A stretch of DNA of 64,000 bases, from positions 806,001 through 870,000 of the forward strand of contig NC_011891.1 in NCBI RefSeq assembly GCF_000022145.1, given 5' to 3'. The DNA is from Anaeromyxobacter dehalogenans 2CP-1 (GTDB taxonomy: Bacteria; Myxococcota; Myxococcia; Myxococcales; Anaeromyxobacteraceae). The position numbers and the translations under genes were made by a program. Below, one piece after another: positions 56,888-64,000 of the stretch. How positions within the stretch are numbered: the first letter of the stretch is position 1; each line of letters opens with the position of its first letter. Below the pieces are notes generated by a model. The model made no database searches. It saw only the letters and a list, made by a program, of their open reading frames with translations, and was not told where the DNA came from.

Positions 56888-57727
56888 ATGGACGGCCATC
56901 CGTGTCCCGTGCCGAAGCGCGTGGGGATCGTGCACAAGGTCTCGAGCGCCGAGGCGTCGGAGACGGCGGTGTACGTGGGGCAGTTCCTCGAGGGGAAGGG
57001 CGTCGAGGTGCTCCGCGACGAGGCGGAGGTGGCGCGCTCCGCCGACCTGGTGGTGGTGCTCGGCGGCGACGGCACGCTCATCCACGCCGCCGGCCTGCTC
57101 GACGGCCGCCCGGTGCCCATCCTCGGCGTGAACATGGGGAGCCTCGGCTTCATGACCGAGGTCCCGCAGAGCGGCATGTACGCGGCGATGGACGACGTGC
57201 TGGCCGGGCGCGCCACGCTGTCCGAGCGCATGAAGCTGCGCGTGCACCTGCACCGCGGCGGCAGCTCCGAGCGCGCGCTCGACGCCGAGGTGCTGAACGA
57301 CGTGGTGATCGCGAAGGGCGCGCTGTCGCGCATGGTCGAGCTCGACACCCGCTGCTCCGGCGAGTACGTCACGACCTACAAGGCGGACGGCATCATCGTC
57401 GCGACGCCCACCGGCTCGACCGCCTACGCGCTCGCCGCGAACGGGCCCATCATGTACCCGACCATGCGCGGCGTGATCATCGCGCCGATCTGCCCGCACA
57501 TGCTCACGCAGCGGCCGCTGGTGGTGCCGGACGAGGAGAAGATCGAGATCCTGCTGGTGAACGACAGCGAGGTCTTCATGACGCTGGACGGCCAGAGCGG
57601 CGTGAAGCTCGAGCGCGGCGACCGGATCCAGGTGAAGCAGTCGTACAACCGCGTGCTGCTGGTGCGGAACAAGTCGCTCGACTTCTTCGGGATCCTGCGC
57701 GCGAAGCTGCGCTGGGGCGAGCGCTGA
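56888..57727 (+). CDS. nadK: NAD kinase
   Basis: Phosphorylates NAD to NADP. The 279 residues carry the family motifs GGDGTLIHAA, NMGSLGFMTE, NDVVIAKGALSRM and PTGSTAYALAANGPIMYP. ATG at 56888 gives MDGHPCPVPKRVGIV. An ATG at 56879 overlaps the -10 box and is less likely. No Shine-Dalgarno is present, as expected for a leaderless mRNA. Confidence 0.95.
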   Translation: MDGHPCPVPKRVGIVHKVSSAEASETAVYVGQFLEGKGVEVLRDEAEVARSADLVVVLGGDGTLIHAAGLLDGRPVPILGVNMGSLGFMTEVPQSGMYAAMDDVLAGRATLSERMKLRVHLHRGGSSERALDAEVLNDVVIAKGALSRMVELDTRCSGEYVTTYKADGIIVATPTGSTAYALAANGPIMYPTMRGVIIAPICPHMLTQRPLVVPDEEKIEILLVNDSEVFMTLDGQSGVKLERGDRIQVKQSYNRVLLVRNKSLDFFGILRAKLRWGER

Positions 57728-57796
57728 GCGACGCGCCCTGAACGGGCCGACCACTGAAAATTTGCGCAGCGTCAGGGGCCCGTGGATCATGGGCCC

Positions 57797-59617
57797 ATGC
57801 TCACGACGCTGCGCATCTCCGGCCTCGCCGTCGTCGACGCGGTGGAGGTCCGGTTCGGCCCCGGGCTGAACGTGCTCACCGGCGAGACGGGCGCCGGCAA
57901 GTCGATCCTGGTGAACGCGCTCCACCTCGTGCTGGGCGGCCGCATGACCGCGGACGTGCTGCGCGAGGGCGCCGACGAGGCGGTGGTCGAGGCGCTGTTC
58001 GAGCTCCCCGCCGCGCACCCGGTGTTCGGCCGCCTCGACGCCGCCGGGCTCCCGATCCGGCCCGAGCCGGGCGCGGTGAGCTGCGAGCTCCTGGTGCGGC
58101 GCGTGGCGGCGCGCGGCGGCCGCGGGCGCGCCTTCGTGAACGGGGCCCTGTGCACCGTCTCGATGCTGGAGACGGCGCTGCGGGGCGTGGTGGACATCTC
58201 CGGCCAGCACGAGCACGTGTCGCTGCTCGATCCCTCGGTGCACCTCGAGCTGCTCGACGCGTTCGCCGGCCTGGACGCGATCTCGGAAAACGGCGCGGAG
58301 CCGACCCTCCTCCGGTACCGCGCCGCGCACGCGGCGCTCGCCGCCCTCGTCCGCGAGCGGGAAGCGCTCGCCGCGGACGAGGGCGAGCGGGCGCGGCGGG
58401 CGGACTACCTCGCGTTCCAGCTCCGCGAGCTGGAGTCGGCCGATCCCAGGCCGGGCGAGCTGGAGTCCCTCGAGGACGAGCGGCGCGTGCTCGCCTCGGC
58501 CGAGAAGCTGCGCGAGGCCGCGCGGGCTGCCGAGGCGCTGGCGTACGGCGAGGAGGGGAGCGCCTCGGAGCGGGTGGGACAGGCGGCGCGCGCGCTCGCC
58601 GAGGCGTCGCTGCTCGACCGCCGCCTGGAGGCGCCGCTCGGGCTGCTGCGCTCGGCGGCGGTGGAGCTGGAGGAGGCCGGGCGCGAGCTGGGGCGCTACG
58701 CCGAGGCGGTGGGTGGCGACCCGGAGCGGCTCGCGTCGGTGGAGGACCGGCACGAGCTGCTGCGGGCGCTCGCGCGCAAGCACGGCGGCACGCTGGAGGG
58801 CGCCATCGCGCGCCGCGACCAGATGCGCGGGGAGCTGGCACGGCTGCAGGGTGGCGGCGAGCGGCTCGCGGTGGTGCAGGCGGAGATCGAGCAGCGCGGC
58901 CGCGAGGCGGCGCGCCTCGCCGCGGCGCTCTCCCGGGCGCGTGCGGAGGCGGCCCAGGCGTTCGCGGAGGCGGTGCGGCGCGAGCTCGCCGGGCTCGCCA
59001 TGGGGCGCTGCCGGCTCGAGGTGGCGCTGCTGCCGCCCGAGGCCGGGGTCGAGGTGGGCGGCAAGCTGCTCGGGCCGGCCGGCGCGGAGCGCGCCGAGAT
59101 CCTCATCGCTCCGAACCCGGGCGAGCCGCCGCGCGGGCTCGGCCGGATCGCCTCCGGCGGCGAGCTCTCGCGCCTGCTCCTCGCGGTGAAGCGCACCATC
59201 TCGCGCCGCGATCCGGTGGCGACGTACGTCTTCGACGAGGTGGACGCCGGCATCGGCGGCGCGGTGGCCGAGGCCATGGGCCGCGTGCTCTCCGACGTCT
59301 CGAAGGGCCGGCAGGTGATCTGCATCACGCACCTGCCGCAGGTGGCCGCGTTCGCCGATCGGCACCATCGCGTCGAGAAGCGCGTCGCGGGCGGGCGGAC
59401 GCACACCGGCGTCGAGCTGCTCGGCGACGACGCGGGGCGGCGCCAGGAGGTCGCCCGCATGATGGCGGGCGTGACCGTGACCGCCTCGGCGCTCGAGCAC
59501 GCGGCCGCCCTCATGGCGGCCGCACGCCAGCCCGCCGCGCCGCCGGTGGCCGCCGAGCGCGGGCGGCGCGCGGTGCCCGCCCGGGCCGCGGCGCGACGGG
59601 TGGCGCGGGCCGGCTGA
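57797..59617 (+). CDS. recN: DNA repair protein RecN
   Basis: SMC-like ATPase for double-strand break repair. The 606 residues have Walker A GETGAGKS near residue 33, a central coiled coil (about 180-400), the signature ASGGELSRLLLAVK and Walker B VFDEVDAGIGG. The C-terminus has a basic tail. The ATG at 57797 gives MLTTLRISGLAVVDAV; GTG at 57782 would add five residues. Follows nadK by 69 bases and may share its transcript. Confidence 0.96.
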   Translation: MLTTLRISGLAVVDAVEVRFGPGLNVLTGETGAGKSILVNALHLVLGGRMTADVLREGADEAVVEALFELPAAHPVFGRLDAAGLPIRPEPGAVSCELLVRRVAARGGRGRAFVNGALCTVSMLETALRGVVDISGQHEHVSLLDPSVHLELLDAFAGLDAISENGAEPTLLRYRAAHAALAALVREREALAADEGERARRADYLAFQLRELESADPRPGELESLEDERRVLASAEKLREAARAAEALAYGEEGSASERVGQAARALAEASLLDRRLEAPLGLLRSAAVELEEAGRELGRYAEAVGGDPERLASVEDRHELLRALARKHGGTLEGAIARRDQMRGELARLQGGGERLAVVQAEIEQRGREAARLAAALSRARAEAAQAFAEAVRRELAGLAMGRCRLEVALLPPEAGVEVGGKLLGPAGAERAEILIAPNPGEPPRGLGRIASGGELSRLLLAVKRTISRRDPVATYVFDEVDAGIGGAVAEAMGRVLSDVSKGRQVICITHLPQVAAFADRHHRVEKRVAGGRTHTGVELLGDDAGRRQEVARMMAGVTVTASALEHAAALMAAARQPAAPPVAAERGRRAVPARAAARRVARAG

Positions 59618-59714
59618 GCCGCCCGCGCGGCCGACCGGGGGATCCTGGGACGCCGCGGGGTCGCACCGGGCCGTCGAGGGGTCACGAACGCGGACCGCGG
59701 CGTTCGGCGAGACG

Positions 59715-60557
59715 ATGGCAACCGCGTTGACCCCTCAGTCTGCGGAAAGGTACGCTCCGCGCGTGGCGGCCACGCCTGTCCTGACGATCGCTGCCCACGG
59801 CGTCACGGACGTCGGCCAGCGGCGCGATCACAACGAGGACGCGTTCCTGGTCGATCCCGCGCTGGGGCTGTACGTGGTCGCCGACGGCATGGGCGGCCAC
59901 GCGGGCGGCGGCACGGCATCCCGGCTCGCGGTCGAGACCATCCAGGAGTCGATCCGCGCGGCGCGCGACGGCGCGCCGGAGGTGTTCGAGGGGGCGAACG
60001 GGGTCGAGGACAGCCGCCTCCCGGACCTGCTCCGCGACGCGGTCGAGGCGGCCTGCGCGCGGATCTTCCAGACGGCCCAGGACGCTCCCGAGCTCGCCGG
60101 GATGGGGACCACCGTCACCGCGGCGCTCATCGACGGCCGGGTGGCGTTCGTGGCGCACGTGGGCGACAGCCGCTGCTACCTGCTGCGCGAGGGGCGCATC
60201 TACCAGGTCTCCGAGGACCACTCGCTCGTCAACGAGCAGCTCAAGGCCGGCACCATCAGCGCCGACGAGGCGAAGCACAGCCGCTTCAAGAACATCATCA
60301 CTCGATCGGTGGGGTTCGAGGCGCAGGTCCAGGTCGATCTCATGGGCCTCGAGCTCGAGGACGGCGACGGGCTCGTGATCTGCTGCGACGGCCTGTCCAA
60401 CCTGGTGGACGACGACGAGATCCTCCAGATCGTGGACGAATGCCCCATCGACGCGTCGCCGGCGCGCCTGGTCGAGCTCGCGAACGATCGCGGCGGCGAC
60501 GACAACATCACCGTGATCGTGATCCGGGCGGGCCGCGAGCCGATCCTGGCCGGCTGA
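59715..60557 (+). CDS. PP2C-type serine/threonine protein phosphatase
   Basis: A 280-residue cytosolic PP2C (PPM) phosphatase. Metal-binding motifs are complete: DHNEDA, DGMGGHAGG, GDSRCY, and GGDDNITVIVI at the end. It has no receptor or membrane part. Such proteins reverse Hanks-type kinases, which myxobacteria have in number. A GTG at 59763 is an alternative start that removes 16 unconserved residues. Confidence 0.93.
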   Translation: MATALTPQSAERYAPRVAATPVLTIAAHGVTDVGQRRDHNEDAFLVDPALGLYVVADGMGGHAGGGTASRLAVETIQESIRAARDGAPEVFEGANGVEDSRLPDLLRDAVEAACARIFQTAQDAPELAGMGTTVTAALIDGRVAFVAHVGDSRCYLLREGRIYQVSEDHSLVNEQLKAGTISADEAKHSRFKNIITRSVGFEAQVQVDLMGLELEDGDGLVICCDGLSNLVDDDEILQIVDECPIDASPARLVELANDRGGDDNITVIVIRAGREPILAG

Positions 60558-60619
60558 CGCCTGCCCGCCCGCTCGCGCAGTGCGGGTCCGGGCTGGGGTA
60601 AGGTGGGCAAAACCCTTTC

Positions 60620-60625
60620 TTGACA
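60620..60625 (+). promoter_or_regulatory. Consensus -35 element ahead of the M23 peptidase gene
   Basis: TTGACA, with TTACCG at a 17-base spacing as a poor -10. The preceding T-rich stretch (CCCTTTCT) resembles the context of the rpsU promoter. Transcription would start about 70 bases upstream of the first ATG. Confidence 0.45.
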
Positions 60626-60721
60626 GGCAACTTCGGGCTCTGTTACCGGTCTGCCTCGGGGTCCCGTACCTCCGGGACTGGCGTTCATCCTGCGGCGTCG
60701 CGTCGCTAGCTTCTCGGGCGC

Positions 60722-61669
60722 ATGCCTGGGGACCAACGGAGCGTGGATCGGATGGCGGTACCGCCCAAGACCCAGGTGTTCACGGTCATCGTGGTCTCCG
60801 ACCACTCGCAGGCGATCCGCAAGTTCCGCGTCCCCCAGAAGTGGCTGAAGAAGGCGGCTTACGGCGGCGGTGCCGTCGTGCTGGTCGGGCTGCTCGCCCT
60901 CGGTCACTACCTCTCCCTGCTCGGGTCGTCCTCGGAGAACGGCGTCCTCAAGGAGGAGAACGCCCAGCTCCGATCGCAGATCCTGCTGGTCCAGGAGAAG
61001 GTCGCCCACATCTCGGCGACCCTCGACCGCGTCGAGCGCTTCGACGCGAAGCTCCGCACCGCGGTGACGCAGCTCCAGGATCCGGAGCGGAACCTCGCCA
61101 TCGGGCCGGTCGGCAACGCCGACGGCGAGCCGTCGATCCCCGGGCCCGCCCCCGCCGCCGAGGCGAGCATCGCCGCGCTGCCCGGGAAGCTGGGCTCGCT
61201 CGAGACCGAGGCCTCGCGCCAGGAGCAGAGCCTGCGCGAGCTGCAGGAGTACTTCGACGACCAGCGCTCGCTGCTCGCCTCCACGCCGTCGATCTGGCCG
61301 GCGCGCGGCTGGGTGACCTCCGACTTCGGTACCCGCATCGACCCGTACACGGCCGAGCGGAAGATGCACCAGGGCCTCGACATCGCCACCCCGCACGGCC
61401 AGCCCATCTACACGCCGTCGGACGGCACGGTGGTGTTCGCCGGCACCGAGGGCGCGTACGGCAAGGTGCTGGTCCTCGACCACGGCTACGGCGTGAAGAC
61501 CCGCTACGCCCACCTCTCCGAGGTCTTCGTCCGCCTGGGCGACCGCGTGAAGCGCGGCGACAAGGTGGCCGCCGTCGGCAACACCGGCCGCTCCACCGGC
61601 CCGCACCTGCACTACGAGGTGCGCGTGAACGGCATCCCGGAGAACCCGAGGAAGTTCATCCTGGAGTGA
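60722..61669 (+). CDS. M23 family metallopeptidase (LytM/murein hydrolase type), membrane-anchored
   Basis: A 315-residue protein: cytoplasmic N-terminus, one transmembrane helix (about 46-65), periplasmic coiled coil (70-110), a linker, a second coiled coil and a C-terminal LytM domain (about 190-315) with MHQGLDIA and HLHYEV zinc motifs and RYAHLS. Both zinc motifs are intact, so it is likely an active peptidoglycan endopeptidase or a divisome activator. ATG at 60722; ATG at 60752 has a better ribosome site (GGAG) and removes ten residues. Confidence 0.9.
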   Translation: MPGDQRSVDRMAVPPKTQVFTVIVVSDHSQAIRKFRVPQKWLKKAAYGGGAVVLVGLLALGHYLSLLGSSSENGVLKEENAQLRSQILLVQEKVAHISATLDRVERFDAKLRTAVTQLQDPERNLAIGPVGNADGEPSIPGPAPAAEASIAALPGKLGSLETEASRQEQSLRELQEYFDDQRSLLASTPSIWPARGWVTSDFGTRIDPYTAERKMHQGLDIATPHGQPIYTPSDGTVVFAGTEGAYGKVLVLDHGYGVKTRYAHLSEVFVRLGDRVKRGDKVAAVGNTGRSTGPHLHYEVRVNGIPENPRKFILE

Positions 61670-61763
61670 TCCCGGCGGCCGGCGCTCGCGCGCCGCCGTG
61701 GTGAGCCCCGGGATGGCGCCGATGGCGAGCGCGTCGAGCCGCGAGCGGGCCGCCGCCCGTGTC

Positions 61764-62450
61764 TCAGCGCCCGGCGGCGCGCGCGAGGTCCCGCGGCACG
61801 CGCGCGGGGTCGATGCGTCCGTAGCCCGCGAACAGCTGGCCGGTGAGCGTCGCGCCGTCGCGCAGGGGCGGGCGCCGATCGCGGATCGGGCTGTTGAGGC
61901 GGGTGCCGTCGGGCGCGAGCGTCGCGTCCGGCCGGCCCGGGGTGAGCGCGGCCCGCACCACCGCGCGCCCGCCGCGGTGCAGGAACACCACCGTCCCGCC
62001 GCGCACGCGCTCCACCACGCCCACGTGCGTGAACGGGTCGTCGGCGCGCCCGTCGCGATCGCGGTCGTACGTGTCGTGGAAGAAGACCAGGTCGCCGGGC
62101 GCGGGCCACTGGCCGCCGCCACCGAAGGCGACGCCGTACGCGCGCACCGCCTGGTATGCGGCCGCGGCCCCGGACGTCTCGCGCGGCGAGGCGAGCGCCA
62201 TGAGCCGGCGCAGCGGGATCCCCTCGGCCTGGTAGACGGCCTGGACGAAGCCGGAGCAGTCGGGGTTGAAGCGCTCGCCGCCGGCCCGGAACGCGCCGCG
62301 CTCGCCCACGAGCGCTGCGGCCCGCTCGGCCAGGCGCTCGCCGAGGTCGCCGTCACCGCCGCGGGCCGGATCGGGCCGGCCGACCCGGGCCGGTCCGGCG
62401 CAGGCGGCGAGCGCGAGCGCCGCGAGCGCGAGCGGGGCGAGGCGGGACAC
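61764..62450 (-). CDS. NlpC/P60-like lipoprotein with calcium-loop insertion
   Basis: A 228-residue lipoprotein with lipobox LAAC (Cys17). The NlpC/CHAP-like fold shows catalytic-type Cys65 in NPDCSGFVQAVY and His142 in FTHVGVVERV. Just ahead of the His is an acidic loop D129-x-D131-x-D133-G-x-x-D137 of the kind that binds calcium in EF-hand and thrombospondin type 3 repeats. Probable peptidoglycan hydrolase or related amidase. Convergent with the M23 gene, whose stop is 94 bases away. Confidence 0.75.
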   Translation of the reverse strand: MSRLAPLALAALALAACAGPARVGRPDPARGGDGDLGERLAERAAALVGERGAFRAGGERFNPDCSGFVQAVYQAEGIPLRRLMALASPRETSGAAAAYQAVRAYGVAFGGGGQWPAPGDLVFFHDTYDRDRDGRADDPFTHVGVVERVRGGTVVFLHRGGRAVVRAALTPGRPDATLAPDGTRLNSPIRDRRPPLRDGATLTGQLFAGYGRIDPARVPRDLARAAGR

Positions 62451-62516
62451 GCTGCCACTGTAGAGGGCCCCCTCCGGCTGTCAAAACGACGGCCAACCAT
62501 GCGTGGGGCCTCCCAT

Positions 62517-62544
62517 TTGATTTCGTCTGGCGCGGCGTTACCTA
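62517..62544 (+). promoter_or_regulatory. Candidate promoter of the secA leader
   Basis: TTGATT, a 16-base spacer and TACCTA. The start would be about 62551, leaving a 160-base leader before secA. Fair match only. Confidence 0.45.
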
Positions 62545-62604
62545 AGCAGGTAGCCTCGGCGGCCCCTGGAGCCCGGGTCCGGCGTGACCTCGCGCCAGGG
62601 AAGA

Positions 62605-62648
62605 GGCGCCCGCTCGACGGAACGCGTCGGAGCGGGCGCCTGTTTCGT
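62605..62648 (+). terminator. Intrinsic terminator or attenuator in the secA leader
   Basis: Perfect 11-bp stem GGCGCCCGCTC/GAGCGGGCGCC extended inward by GACG/CGTC with one bulged base, followed by TGTTTCGT. It lies between the predicted promoter and secA, so it could cap a short RNA of about 95 bases or attenuate secA. No peptide like SecM is encoded ahead of it. Confidence 0.55.
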
Positions 62649-62710
62649 CAGGGGGACAGGTGCGCGCCCCCGCACGCGGGGACCGGGCCAACCGGAGATT
62701 CGAGCAGATC

Positions 62711-64000
<1,290 letters not shown>

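Noticed and set aside
62451-62710. A SecM-like arrest peptide ahead of secA
   Set aside because: No plus-strand frame in the gap has a signal peptide and a plausible arrest motif.

Overview
The window is one continuous stretch of very GC-rich (about 74% by eye) chromosome from a myxobacterium. Gene content and style best fit Anaeromyxobacter (Myxococcota): GTG starts, ATGA/GTGA stop-start overlaps, Ala/Pro/Arg-rich linkers, a multiheme c-type cytochrome, and a non-flagellar type III secretion cluster of the myxobacterial kind. The genus is an inference from protein style; no database search was possible. Almost everything is intact. There is no insertion sequence, prophage, CRISPR array or rRNA operon.

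Layout. (1) 1-9436, minus strand: a type II secretion operon gspC-D-E-F-G-H, cut by the window start, with an NtrC-type regulator gene just upstream. Between them lie a near-perfect sigma-54 promoter and two dyad sites at enhancer distance. (2) 9473-11641, minus: a small Flp-like pilin candidate, rpmE and rho, the last two with recognisable promoters. (3) 11895-16311, plus: an unknown membrane protein, a lone type IV prepilin, ligA and acylphosphatase. (4) 16480-23719, plus: a fused radical SAM/DUF2344 protein, RNase E/G, a YihY/BrkB membrane protein and an IHF/HU protein. (5) 23789-31872, minus: an eleven-gene type III secretion operon ordered needle candidate, sctI, sctJ, unknown, sctQ, fliO-like, sctR, S, T, U, V, without ATPase, secretin or sctD in the window. 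(6) 32012-35221: a DUF1704 metallopeptidase, an MbfA-like ferritin/VIT protein and a LuxR-type regulator. (7) 35439-40261, plus: histidine operon hisD-B-H-A-F-I-E. (8) 40389-45555, plus: the macromolecular synthesis operon rpsU-yqeY-dnaG-rpoD followed by a CAT-anticodon tRNA. (9) 45592-48076, plus: a zinc-ribbon coiled-coil protein, an RNase H-like protein and an acetate transporter. (10) 48164-53979, minus: def, a pseudo-receiver/PATAN/DnaJ-like protein and priA. (11) 54052-64000: triheme lipoprotein, esterase, rarA, nadK, recN, PP2C phosphatase, M23 peptidase, NlpC-like lipoprotein and the first two thirds of a secA-type gene.

How it fits together. Most genes are housekeeping (replication initiation and restart, ligation, repair, transcription termination, primary sigma factor, RNA decay, protein export). 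Embedded in them are two secretion machines. The T2SS looks sigma-54 controlled through the neighbouring regulator. The T3SS operon resembles the early-branching myxobacterial systems, which are reported to lack a secretin, and it keeps a FliO-like gene. Its first three genes follow the order needle-inner rod-ring lipoprotein seen in Salmonella prgI-prgJ-prgK, which points to the unannotated first gene as the needle subunit.

The sequence shows several expression oddities: dnaG appears to start at CTG; hisI and hisE overlap by about 148 bases; and rarA and nadK diverge from a palindromic AT-rich box that could give two leaderless mRNAs. Start codons were chosen from Shine-Dalgarno spacing, overlap with the upstream stop, and family N-termini. 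Where these disagree, the alternative is stated.
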